From CAYGDP01 sp964348665 (GTDB lineage Bacteria > Verrucomicrobiota > Verrucomicrobiia > Palsa-1439 > CAYGDP01): a DNA stretch of 64,000 bases. Of the stretch, positions 8,645 through 16,303 are shown in pieces. How positions within the stretch are numbered: position 1 is the first letter of the stretch; every line of letters begins with the position of its first letter. The position numbers were made by a program, and so were the translations under genes. The stretch lies in contig CAYGDP010000005.1 in NCBI GenBank assembly GCA_964348665.1, positions 1 to 64,000 of the forward strand. Reading direction: 5' to 3'. The notes below the pieces were generated by a model. That model had not been told where the DNA came from and made no database searches. It saw nothing but the letters and a program-made list of their open reading frames with translations.

Positions 8645-10120
8645 ATGAAAATCCGATTTCTTATCGTGTTGGTTGCAGGGGTGAGATTATGTATTGCCGC
8701 CGACCTTTCGCGGAGCAGCCCGGAATCGCAGGGTGTTTCCTCTTCCGCAATCCAGTCGTTCGTCGAGGCTGCCGACAAGAACATCCATTCCTTGCACAGC
8801 TTCATGTTGCTGCGTCATGGCAACGTAATTGCCGAAGGATGGTGGTCCCCTTACGAGGCGCAATCGCCGCACTCGTTATTCTCGTTGAGCAAGAGCTTTA
8901 CATCCACGGCGGTCGGTCTGGCGATAGCGGAAGGAAAACTCAGCCTCGATGATACGGTGCTGAAGTTTTTTCCCGAGGACGCGCCCGAAAAACCAAGCGA
9001 CAACCTGAAAGCGATGCGCGTCCGCGACCTGCTTCGCATGAATACCGGCCACGAAACCGAACCGGCCCGTCCGAAGGATCGTTCCTGGAAAAGGGAGTTT
9101 CTCCAGCACCCCGTCCGTTTCAAGCCGGGAACACATTTCCTCTACAACACGTCCGCCACCTACATGTGCTCGGCCATCGTCGAGAAGGCGACGGGCATGT
9201 CGCTTGTGGATTATTTGCGCCCGCGACTTTTTGAGCCCCTGGGCATCCAGAAGCACGACTGGGAAAAAGATCCAGAGGGGATTGTTGTCGGCGGCTATGG
9301 GTTGAGCATTCGCACGGAGGACATCGCGCGTTTCGGCCAGCTCTACTTGCAGAAAGGCAAATGGGAGGGCAAGCAGATCGTCCCCGAAACATGGATCGAG
9401 GCCGCCACTTCCTATCAAACATCGAACGGCAGCAATCCCAAGAGCGATTGGGACCAGGGATACGGCTTTCAATTCTGGCGCTGCCGAAACGGCGCGTATC
9501 GCGGGGACGGCGCGTTCGGTCAATATTGCATCGTAATGCCGCAGCAAGATGCTGTCATCGCCATCACCGCGGGGCTGGGCGATATGCAGTCCGTCTTGAA
9601 TCTCGTGTGGGACAAACTCCAGCCCGCCATGACGGCAGCGGCGCTCGCGCCTGATGAGGCTTCACATGCGAAACTCAATCAGACTCTCAAGAACCTATCG
9701 CTTCGTCCGCAGCAGGGAACGGGGGCTCCCGCAAATTTTTTTGGGAAGAATTACCAATTTGCGGCCAACCCAAAAAATCTCGAGAGCGTGACACTGGAGA
9801 ACAACCAGCCGGATTCGACCACGATTGTAACCCGATACAACGGTGTCGAAAATCGAATCGAGTGCGGCCACAACAAATGGAAAAGTGGCCAGGTCACTCG
9901 CGGCATTCAACTCTTGCCTGTCGCAGCCAGCGGAGCTTGGACAGCGGACGACACATTCACGGCGAAGATTTGTTTTACCCAAACGCCCTTCATCCAATCT
10001 GTCCGCCTGAAATTTTCCGGCGACGAACTCCACTACAACAGCGAAGCGAACGTCGGATTCGGACCGACCAAAGAACCGGAATTGTTGGGCACGGTCAATG
10101 GCAAAGCAGTCAACCCCTGA
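8645..10120 (+). CDS. Serine hydrolase of the beta-lactamase / PBP-like family
   Basis: The 491-residue protein has a short signal peptide (MKIRFLIVLVAGVRLCIAAD). The beta-lactamase fold spans ~30-330, with the SxxK motif SLSK at 80-83 (catalytic Ser80, Lys83), a Y-N-T element (FLYNTSATYMCSAIVEKATG) in the usual second-motif position, and GDGAFGQ in place of the third K/H-x-G motif. This pattern is typical of esterases, D-aminopeptidases and 6-aminohexanoate-dimer hydrolases rather than true beta-lactamases. The last ~130 residues are a separate beta-rich domain (FFGKNYQFAANPKNLESVTLE). It follows the preceding gene by 37 nt on the same strand. Extracytoplasmic esterase or peptidase activity is inferred. 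Confidence 0.85.
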   Translation: MKIRFLIVLVAGVRLCIAADLSRSSPESQGVSSSAIQSFVEAADKNIHSLHSFMLLRHGNVIAEGWWSPYEAQSPHSLFSLSKSFTSTAVGLAIAEGKLSLDDTVLKFFPEDAPEKPSDNLKAMRVRDLLRMNTGHETEPARPKDRSWKREFLQHPVRFKPGTHFLYNTSATYMCSAIVEKATGMSLVDYLRPRLFEPLGIQKHDWEKDPEGIVVGGYGLSIRTEDIARFGQLYLQKGKWEGKQIVPETWIEAATSYQTSNGSNPKSDWDQGYGFQFWRCRNGAYRGDGAFGQYCIVMPQQDAVIAITAGLGDMQSVLNLVWDKLQPAMTAAALAPDEASHAKLNQTLKNLSLRPQQGTGAPANFFGKNYQFAANPKNLESVTLENNQPDSTTIVTRYNGVENRIECGHNKWKSGQVTRGIQLLPVAASGAWTADDTFTAKICFTQTPFIQSVRLKFSGDELHYNSEANVGFGPTKEPELLGTVNGKAVNP

Positions 10121-10164
10121 TTGCTTGTAGAAGACCTGTCGACTTGTTATAAGGCGCTACGCTC

Positions 10165-11094
10165 ATGCAGGCTTTCGATTACGTTACACCGCGCACGGTC
10201 GCCGAAGCCGCCAAGCTTCTGCTCGATGGCGGCGACGGGGCACGCATCCTCGCAGGCGGCACCGACATCATCGTCCAGATCCGCGAAGGTCGAAAAAGCG
10301 CAAAACTGGTCGTGGACATCAAAGAGATTCCCGATCTCAACGAGCTGTCGTTCGACGCGAAGCAGGGGTTGATCCTCGGCGCGGCCGTCCCGTGCTACAA
10401 AATCACGAGCGATAAAAAAATCTTGACCGCCTATCCCGGCCTGATGGACGCCATCGCCATCATCGGCGGCGTGCAGATTCAGGGTCGCGCTTCCGTCGGG
10501 GGCAATCTCTGCAACGCCTCGCCCGCCGCCGACGCCATCCCCGCGCTCATTGTTCACGAAGCGATCTGCTTGATTGCTGGATTAAAAAACGTGGGGCAGA
10601 CGTCCCCGTCTGCCCATCTCGCAGACGAGACGTCTGCGCCACTTTCTTTCCGCGAGCTTCCGGTCGAGAAATTCTGCGTGGGCGTCGGCAAAACGGCGCT
10701 CCAAAAAGGCGAACTACTCGTCGCGCTGCGCATTCCACCGCCCAAAAAGGACTTTGGCGCGCATTACCTTCGCTTTATCCCGCGCAATGAAATGGATATA
10801 GCCGTGGTTGGGGTTGGCGCGGCGGTCATGCTGGACGAGAAGAAAGAGAAATTTGTCAGCGCCCGCATTGCTCTCGGCGCGGTCGCGCCAACGCCGTTGT
10901 TGGTCGAGGAAGCGGGAGCGGCGCTTGCCGGAAAAGAGATTTCGGATGAACCCATTGCCAAGGCTGCGGAGATCGCAAAAGCGGCGGCAAAGCCCATCAG
11001 CGATATGCGCGGCTCGGCGGCGCAACGGAAGCATTTGGTCGGCGTGTTGACGCGCCGCGCGATTGAAGGTGCGATTGAGAGAGCAAAGAGATGA
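10165..11094 (+). CDS. Molybdenum hydroxylase FAD-binding subunit (CoxM/XdhB-like)
   Basis: At 309 residues this is the normal length for the medium subunit of xanthine-dehydrogenase-family enzymes. The N-terminal FAD-binding motif is clear (ARILAGGTDIIVQIREG, ~30-47), with the second flavin motif at GRASVGGNLCNASPAADAIPAL (~110-131) and a C-terminal CO-dehydrogenase-flavoprotein domain. It passes electrons from the 2Fe-2S subunit to FAD. Residues ~143-160 (NVGQTSPSAHLADETSAP) are encoded by a palindromic repeat and interrupt the loop between the FAD-binding strands and the conserved 'FRELPVEKFCVG' segment. It is the first gene of the molybdenum hydroxylase operon. Confidence 0.92.
   Translation: MQAFDYVTPRTVAEAAKLLLDGGDGARILAGGTDIIVQIREGRKSAKLVVDIKEIPDLNELSFDAKQGLILGAAVPCYKITSDKKILTAYPGLMDAIAIIGGVQIQGRASVGGNLCNASPAADAIPALIVHEAICLIAGLKNVGQTSPSAHLADETSAPLSFRELPVEKFCVGVGKTALQKGELLVALRIPPPKKDFGAHYLRFIPRNEMDIAVVGVGAAVMLDEKKEKFVSARIALGAVAPTPLLVEEAGAALAGKEISDEPIAKAAEIAKAAAKPISDMRGSAAQRKHLVGVLTRRAIEGAIERAKR
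10591..10642. repeat. In-frame paired-hairpin repeat inside the FAD subunit gene
   Basis: This 52-bp element has outer arms GTGGGGCAGACG and CGTCTGCGCCAC (11 of 12 complementary). Inside are two hairpins: GGGCAGACG-TCCC-CGTCTGCCC and GCAGACG-AGA-CGTCTGC. The copy at 55256-55309 has the same plan (GTGG...CCAC ends, a TCC-type loop in the first hairpin, AGA in the second) but different stem sequences, so the folding is conserved more than the sequence. It is read through in frame. Confidence 0.85.
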
Positions 11095-11120
11095 AGAGAT
11101 TGATTAATCAAGGGGTGAAT

Positions 11121-11180
11121 GGCCACGAAAAACACGAGAAGGCACAAAATATTTTTGTGTTTTTTTGTGCTTTTTGTGGC
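11121..11180. repeat. A-rich inverted repeat upstream of the 2Fe-2S subunit gene
   Basis: The arms GGCCACGAAAAACAC and GTGCTTTTTGTGGC pair with two mismatches and form a long A/T-rich hairpin filling the gap between the FAD-subunit and 2Fe-2S-subunit genes. A degenerate copy lies at 14465-14522, ahead of the moaD-like gene of the same operon. It leaves the 2Fe-2S gene without an obvious Shine-Dalgarno sequence. Confidence 0.7.
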
Positions 11181-11189
11181 GAATAAAAT

Positions 11190-11672
11190 ATGTCCAAGAA
11201 AACTCATATCACCACGCGGATCAACGACGAATCGGTCGAGTTCCTCTGCGAACCGCGCCAAAGCTTGCTCGAAATCTTGCGCGACGAGCTACGGTTGACG
11301 AGCGCGAAAGAGGGTTGCAACAACGGCAACTGCGGCGCGTGCAACGTCATCCTCGACGGACGACTGGTTAACTCCTGCCTCGTCCTTGCCGTCGAGACGC
11401 AAGGTCGCGAGATCACCACCGTCGAGGGTATCGCCAACAACGGCCAACTCCATCCGCTCCAGAAAACTTTCCTTGAAGACGCGGCGCTCCAGTGCGGCGT
11501 CTGCACGCCCGGTTTCCTCGTCGCGTCCAAGGCATTGCTCGACCGCAATCCGAAGCCGACCGAGCACGAAGTCCGTCACTGGCTCGCGGGCAACCTCTGC
11601 CGCTGCACCGGCTACGACAAAATTGTCCGTGCCGTGATGAATGCGGCGGAGATGAATGGGAGGAAGAAATGA
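11190..11672 (+). CDS. Molybdenum hydroxylase 2Fe-2S subunit (CoxS/XdhC-like)
   Basis: The 160-residue protein carries both iron-sulfur sites. The plant-ferredoxin-type cluster uses Cys43, Cys48, Cys51 and Cys63 (CNNGNCGAC...C). The second, near-molybdenum cluster uses Cys102, Cys105, Cys137 and Cys139 (CGVC...CRC). The QCGVCTPGFLVASKALL and GNLCRCTGYDKIV segments are diagnostic of the family. It transfers electrons from the molybdopterin site to FAD. There is no signal peptide, so the enzyme is cytoplasmic. Its stop overlaps the ATG of the next gene (ATGA at 11669-11672), implying translational coupling. Confidence 0.95.
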   Translation: MSKKTHITTRINDESVEFLCEPRQSLLEILRDELRLTSAKEGCNNGNCGACNVILDGRLVNSCLVLAVETQGREITTVEGIANNGQLHPLQKTFLEDAALQCGVCTPGFLVASKALLDRNPKPTEHEVRHWLAGNLCRCTGYDKIVRAVMNAAEMNGRKK

Positions 11673-12115
11673 ACATTTCTACCAAGAACCCCGCAGATGA
11701 AGCGACGACGCTATTGCGACCGATCATGCACGACGTTTATAATGTTGTTTACGATCCAAAATTTCCGCGTCCCGACGGATCGACATTTTCCATATTTCAA
11801 GTTGTCTTTGCTATTGGTTCTAGTGATGACGTTGAGGCACGATCAACAGTTCATAAACTCTTCGAAAAGATATTAGCTCTAGTAGCGGATTTGGAGTCTG
11901 TCCGAAGATCTGATTTTGTTACTTTACGCTGTCGCCGTCGAACTCAAACTTCCCAATCTGGTCACCCTTTCATGTACATTGAAGCCGATTGGGAAGGCAA
12001 ATCCGTCGCGGAGATGCAAAAGGACGGAAGTTATTCTACCTGGGCAAACCGTTGTAAACGGTACATCAATAGGTGGGACAAGAACGATCCTCTAACACGA
12101 GTTTTTACTCAATAG
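11669..12115 (+). CDS. Orphan protein inside the molybdenum hydroxylase operon
   Basis: The ATG overlaps the stop of the 2Fe-2S subunit gene by four bases (ATGA), which fixes the start and gives 148 residues. I recognise no domain, signal peptide or membrane segment. The middle (STFSIFQVVFAIGSSDDVEARSTVHKLFEKILALVADLESV) alternates strand and helix, so a small alpha/beta fold is likely. Base composition is visibly lower in GC than in the genes on either side and uses codons such as TTA and CGA, which suggests a later insertion between the 2Fe-2S and molybdenum subunit genes. It ends 48 nt before the next start. Confidence 0.7.
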   Translation: MNISTKNPADEATTLLRPIMHDVYNVVYDPKFPRPDGSTFSIFQVVFAIGSSDDVEARSTVHKLFEKILALVADLESVRRSDFVTLRCRRRTQTSQSGHPFMYIEADWEGKSVAEMQKDGSYSTWANRCKRYINRWDKNDPLTRVFTQ

Positions 12116-12163
12116 GGTTGAAGTTTGAGATTGTCAACCTCACGAAAAACGGAGAGCAACCAA

Positions 12164-14461
12164 ATGAGCGCAACACAGACAGCCTACAAAGTCATCGGCA
12201 CGCGGCCGATCCGGCATGATGGGATGGACAAGGTGACGGGGCGGGCACTGTACGGCGCGGATGTGAAGCCGACGGGGATGCTATACGGACGCATCCTGCG
12301 CAGTCCACACGCGCACGCGCGCATCAAGTCGCTCGACACGAGCGCGGCAGCAAAACTGCCGGGCGTGAAGGCAGTCGTTACGGGGCGAGATTTGCCGAAG
12401 TTAGCGGACAAACAGGCGGACTTTGGCGAAGGCGGGATCAATTTGCGCGATCTGGCGACCAACATTCTGGCGGCGGGCAAGGTTTTGTATCACGGGCACG
12501 CGGTCGCGGCCGTCGCCGCCACCAGCGCGCACATCGCGGAAGAGGCTTTGGCATTGATCAAAGTGGAGTACGAATCGTTGCCATGCGTGTTGACCGCCGA
12601 CGGCGCGATGAAACCGGACGCGCCGTTGCTGCACGCCGACTTGAAAACCAAGTCGCTCGGCCAGGAAACCGATAAAGTCAGCAATGTTGCCAGTCATCAT
12701 CAGCTCAAGAAAGGCGACATCGAACAAGGCTTTGCGAAGGCTGACGTCGTCGTCGCGCGCGAATTTCGGACTGCGACGGTGCATCAGGGTTACATTGAGC
12801 CGCAAAACGCCACGGCACAATGGTCGGCCGATGGGAGCGTGACGATTTGGTGCAGCACGCAAGGGGCGTTCGCGGTGCGCGATCAGGTTGCTGAATTGCT
12901 GGCGATGCCTGTCTCGAAAATCAAAGTTGTGCCGATGGAAATTGGCGGCGGGTTCGGCGGCAAGATTCAAGTGTATCTCGAACCCGTTGCGGCGTTGCTC
13001 TCGAAAAAATCCGGCAAACCAGTGCAGCTCACGATGAATCGCGCGGAGGTGTTCATGGGCACCGGCCCGACCAGTGGGTCGTATATCAAATGCAAGATGG
13101 GCGCGACAAAGGACGGTCGCCTGATCGCTGCGTATGCGCATCTGGCCTATGAGGCGGGCGCCTTTCCCGGGTCGCCGGTTGGCGCGGGCGCGATGTGCAT
13201 CTTCGCGCCTTACAACATCGAGAACGTGTTGATTGACGCTTACGACGTGGTTTGCAACAAGCCGCGCACATCGGCCTATCGAGCGCCGGGAGCGACCAAT
13301 GCGGCCTTCACGAGCGAGACTATTATGGATGAACTCTGCGAGAAACTAAAGATTGATCCGCTCGAGTTTCGTGTCAAGAACGGCGCGAAAGAGGGCGACA
13401 TACGCGCCGACGGCCCGAAACATGCCAAAATTGGCTACATCGTGACGGTAGAAGCGGCAAAGAAGCACGCGCATTATTCCGCGCCGATCCACCCTCACCC
13501 TAACCCTCTCCCGCAAGCGGGCGAGGGAAAAGGATTGAAATATGGCCGCGGCGTTGCCTCCGGTTTCTGGATGAACTGGGGTGGGCAATCGTCTGTTACC
13601 ATTACGCCAAACCCGGATGGCACGGTCAGTCTTGTGGAAGGCTCGACTGACATCGGCGGTACGCGCGCGAGCATCGCGATGCAAGCCGCCGAAGTGCTCG
13701 GTCTGCCTGCCGAATCGGTGAAACCGACCGTGGCGGATACTGATTCCATTGGGTACAACGATGTGACAGGAGGCAGTCGCACGACGTTCGGGTCAGGCTG
13801 GGCGGCGTACGAAGCGGCGAATGATTTGCTGCGGCAAATGATCGAGCGCGCGGCGAAAGTGTTGGAGGTCGCGTCCGCCGACATCGAATATAAGAACACG
13901 GAATTCATCAACAAGAAAGATGCCGCGAAGAAACTGACTTTTATCGAGGTCGTGAAAAAATGCGGCGAGACTGGCGGCCCGGTAGTTGGTCGCGCGACGG
14001 TGCATCCGCAGAAAGTCGGCGTCGGGTTTGCCACGCATATCGTTGATGTTGCGGTAGATGCTGAGACGGGCAAAGTGGATATCCTGCGTTACACGGCGAC
14101 ACAGGACGTCGGCACGGCGATTCATCCGAGCTATGTGGAAGGACAGATGCAGGGCGGCGTGGCGCAGGGAATCGGGTGGGCGTTGAACGAAGAGTATTTT
14201 TACGACGAGAACGGTCACTTGCTCAACGCCAGTTTCCTCGATTACCGAATGCCGACGGCGCTGGACTTGCCGATGATTGACACGGTCATCGTTGAAGTGC
14301 CAAATCCCGGTCATCCGTACGGCGTGCGCGGGGTGGGGGAAGTGCCGATTGTTCCGCCGCCGGCGGCGATTGCGAATGCGATCCATCGCGCCATTGGCGT
14401 GCGGATGAGCGTACTGCCGATGTCACCGAGACGCATTTTGGAATCAATGGATATAATTTGA
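12164..14461 (+). CDS. Molybdenum hydroxylase catalytic (molybdopterin-binding) subunit
   Basis: The start is the ATG at 12164 (765 residues), preceded by GGAGAG at 12151-12156; a TTG at 12125 in the same frame is less likely. The family signature begins at once (RPIRHDGMDKVTGRALYGADV). Molybdopterin-contact segments include GGGFGGK, SAYRAPGATNAAF and the catalytic-glutamate motif GVRGVGEVPIVPPPAAIANAI near the C-terminus. The active-site loop reads AYRAPG, not the AYRCSFR of form I CO dehydrogenase, so it is more like xanthine, aldehyde or 4-hydroxybenzoyl-CoA-type enzymes; the substrate cannot be named. Residues ~443-455 (PHPNPLPQAGEGK region) come from an inserted repeat. Confidence 0.93.
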   Translation: MSATQTAYKVIGTRPIRHDGMDKVTGRALYGADVKPTGMLYGRILRSPHAHARIKSLDTSAAAKLPGVKAVVTGRDLPKLADKQADFGEGGINLRDLATNILAAGKVLYHGHAVAAVAATSAHIAEEALALIKVEYESLPCVLTADGAMKPDAPLLHADLKTKSLGQETDKVSNVASHHQLKKGDIEQGFAKADVVVAREFRTATVHQGYIEPQNATAQWSADGSVTIWCSTQGAFAVRDQVAELLAMPVSKIKVVPMEIGGGFGGKIQVYLEPVAALLSKKSGKPVQLTMNRAEVFMGTGPTSGSYIKCKMGATKDGRLIAAYAHLAYEAGAFPGSPVGAGAMCIFAPYNIENVLIDAYDVVCNKPRTSAYRAPGATNAAFTSETIMDELCEKLKIDPLEFRVKNGAKEGDIRADGPKHAKIGYIVTVEAAKKHAHYSAPIHPHPNPLPQAGEGKGLKYGRGVASGFWMNWGGQSSVTITPNPDGTVSLVEGSTDIGGTRASIAMQAAEVLGLPAESVKPTVADTDSIGYNDVTGGSRTTFGSGWAAYEAANDLLRQMIERAAKVLEVASADIEYKNTEFINKKDAAKKLTFIEVVKKCGETGGPVVGRATVHPQKVGVGFATHIVDVAVDAETGKVDILRYTATQDVGTAIHPSYVEGQMQGGVAQGIGWALNEEYFYDENGHLLNASFLDYRMPTALDLPMIDTVIVEVPNPGHPYGVRGVGEVPIVPPPAAIANAIHRAIGVRMSVLPMSPRRILESMDII
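13491..13528. repeat. In-frame 'PHPNPLPQAGEG' hairpin repeat in the molybdenum subunit gene
   Basis: A CCCTCACCCTAACCCTC tract runs into a hairpin, CCCTC-T-CCCGC-AA-GCGGG-C-GAGGG. Read in frame it encodes HPHPNPLPQAGEG, a peptide I recognise as the translated form of a widespread bacterial intergenic repeat. It sits between the two halves of the molybdopterin domain, where homologous proteins have a loop. Confidence 0.85.
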
Positions 14462-14464
14462 TTG

Positions 14465-14522
14465 GCCACAAAAATCGCAAAAAACACAAAAAGTTTTTAT
14501 GTTTTGGCGTCTCTTGGTGGCA
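14465..14522. repeat. Degenerate A-rich inverted repeat upstream of the moaD-like gene
   Basis: GGCCACAAAAATCGCAAAAAA on the left and its imperfect complement ending GGTGGC on the right match the element at 11121-11180. It begins immediately after the stop of the molybdenum subunit gene. Confidence 0.6.
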
Positions 14523-14532
14523 ATATAAACCT

Positions 14533-14796
14533 ATGGCAGTCATTCATATTCCTTCGTTGATGCAAGACCTCACTGGTGGCGCGGAAACCGCGACCGTCGC
14601 GGGTGCGACCCTGCGGCAGATTGTCGAGAATCTCGAGGCAAAATTTCCGGGCCTCAAAGCGCGGCTTTGCGACGGCGACCGGATTCGCACCAACATTTCG
14701 GTTTGGGTAAACGACGAAATTTCGCGGGAAGGCATGGCCCGCGCGGTGGGCGAGAACGACGAAATTCATTTCTTGCCGGCGATCAGCGGCGGGTAA
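14533..14796 (+). CDS. moaD: MoaD/ThiS-family sulfur-carrier protein
   Basis: The start chosen is the ATG at 14533 (87 residues); the frame is open upstream but that part is a translated repeat (NRKKHKKFLCF). The beta-grasp pattern fits MoaD: MAVIHIPSLMQDLTGGAETATVAGATLRQIVENL, NISVWVNDE and a C-terminal ...FLPAISGG. The terminal Gly-Gly is the thiocarboxylation site used to donate sulfur to the molybdopterin dithiolene. Position as the last gene of the molybdenum hydroxylase operon supports a cofactor role. No moaE, moeB or insertion chaperone lies nearby, so it must work with partners elsewhere, or may be a dedicated carrier. Confidence 0.85.
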   Translation: MAVIHIPSLMQDLTGGAETATVAGATLRQIVENLEAKFPGLKARLCDGDRIRTNISVWVNDEISREGMARAVGENDEIHFLPAISGG

Positions 14797-14854
14797 TTCT
14801 ATAATTGCCGCCGCGGTTTAGTTTCCGTACTATTCGTGTCCCGAAAAGATTCCT

Positions 14855-16279
14855 ATGAAAAAACTTCTGACGATTACGATGTTGACCCTGATTGTTCTTG
14901 CTTCGCGCGCCGCCGATCAGCCGTTCGTTCACCCGCTTTTTTCTGACAACATGGTATTGCAGCGCGACCGCAAAGTGCTGGTTTGGGGTTGGACGGAGCC
15001 GGGGAAGGAAGTCGTGGTGAGCATGGAAGGCAAGCGCGCGACGGCAAAAGCGGACGCGAACGGCAAATGGACGGTGCAACTCGGACCGTTCAAGGCGGGC
15101 GGACCCTTCACCTTGATAATTGAAGGTTCGCAGAAAGTTGAGTTGAAGGATGTGTTGGTGGGCGACGTATGGGTCTGCTCGGGACAATCCAACATGGAGC
15201 AGGGAATCGGGATTTCGCTGAATCCGCAGCAGGAGATCGCCAACGCGAATTATCCCCAGATTAGGCTCTTCACCGTCCCGAAACGGGTAGCCTACGAGCC
15301 GCAGAGCACGGTGAAAAGCCAATGGCTTGTTTGCACCCCACAGACGGTTGCCAACGGCGGCTGGGGCGGTTTTTCGGCAGTCGGATATTATTTTGGGCGG
15401 CATCTTCATCAGGAATTGAAAGTGCCGATTGGATTGATTCACACTTCTTGGGGTGGCACCGTGGCGGAGGCGTGGACAAGCAAGGAAGCGGTCTCGACGA
15501 TTCCCGCCTTTGAAAAATCGGTCGAAAAACTTGCGACACCGCCTCAAAAACAAGACAACCCAAACGTCGTGACGGTGCTTTACAACGGCATGATTGCCCC
15601 GTTGCTTCCGTATGGGATCAAAGGCGCGATATGGTATCAGGGTGAATCCAACGCCAGCCGCGCCAAGCAATACCAAACGCTATTGCCGACGATGATCAGA
15701 GATTGGCGCGCACGGTTTGGCAGCGGCGACTTCCCCTTTCTGATTGTTTCCCTGGCCAACTTCATGGCCACCAAACCGGAACCGACGAAATCGCAATGGG
15801 CGGAGTTGCGCGAAGCGCAGGCGCTTACCGCGCAGACCCTCCGCAACTGCGGGCTGGCGATTGCGATTGATATTGGCGACGAAAAGGATATTCATCCTAA
15901 GAACAAGCAAGACGTTGGACGCCGCCTCGGCCTCGTCGCGCAGGCGATTGCGTACGGCCAAAAAATCGTCTCTTCCGGCCCGGTCTATCGCTCGATGAAA
16001 ATCAAAGGCAACACAGTTCGGTTGAGTTTTGATCACATCGGAGGCGGGTTGGTCGCCAAGGGCGACAAATTGCAAGGGTTTGCCATCGCCGGCGACGACA
16101 AGAAATACGTGTGGGCGGACGCTGTCATTGAAAAAGACACCATCGTGGTCTCCTCGCCGAAGGTGGAAAAGCCCGTGTCGGTTCACTATGCGTGGGCCGA
16201 TAACCCCGTCTGTAATCTCTACAACAAAGCCGGGTTGCCCGCTGTCCCTTTTCGTGCTGATGGTCAGGCGAAGAAGTAG
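14855..16279 (+). CDS. Secreted sialate O-acetylesterase-like SGNH hydrolase
   Basis: The 474-residue protein has a signal peptide (MKKLLTITMLTLIVLASRAAD). A small beta domain (PFVHPLFSDNMVLQRDRKVLVWGWTEPG) precedes the DUF303/SASA-type SGNH domain. Key blocks are VCSGQSNME (nucleophile Ser112), GAIWYQGESNA (oxyanion Gly/Asn block) and a C-terminal D-x-H pair, most likely in DIGDEKDIHPKNKQDVG. It would remove acetyl groups from sialic acid or from plant-type acetylated polysaccharides outside the cell. TATAAT at 14800-14805 could be a -10 box, but no good -35 is visible at normal spacing. It is convergent with the RTX protein gene (24 nt gap). Confidence 0.88.
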   Translation: MKKLLTITMLTLIVLASRAADQPFVHPLFSDNMVLQRDRKVLVWGWTEPGKEVVVSMEGKRATAKADANGKWTVQLGPFKAGGPFTLIIEGSQKVELKDVLVGDVWVCSGQSNMEQGIGISLNPQQEIANANYPQIRLFTVPKRVAYEPQSTVKSQWLVCTPQTVANGGWGGFSAVGYYFGRHLHQELKVPIGLIHTSWGGTVAEAWTSKEAVSTIPAFEKSVEKLATPPQKQDNPNVVTVLYNGMIAPLLPYGIKGAIWYQGESNASRAKQYQTLLPTMIRDWRARFGSGDFPFLIVSLANFMATKPEPTKSQWAELREAQALTAQTLRNCGLAIAIDIGDEKDIHPKNKQDVGRRLGLVAQAIAYGQKIVSSGPVYRSMKIKGNTVRLSFDHIGGGLVAKGDKLQGFAIAGDDKKYVWADAVIEKDTIVVSSPKVEKPVSVHYAWADNPVCNLYNKAGLPAVPFRADGQAKK

Positions 16280-16303
16280 ATGGCTCGGATTTCGGCGGGT
16301 GAA

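Noticed and set aside
8645..10120. True beta-lactamase (antibiotic resistance)
   Set aside because: SxxK is present, but the third motif is not KTG, and the extra C-terminal domain fits esterase or peptidase relatives.
12164..14461. Assignment of the operon as form I CO dehydrogenase
   Set aside because: The active-site loop is AYRAPG rather than AYRCSFR, and the gene set is common to many xanthine-dehydrogenase-family enzymes.
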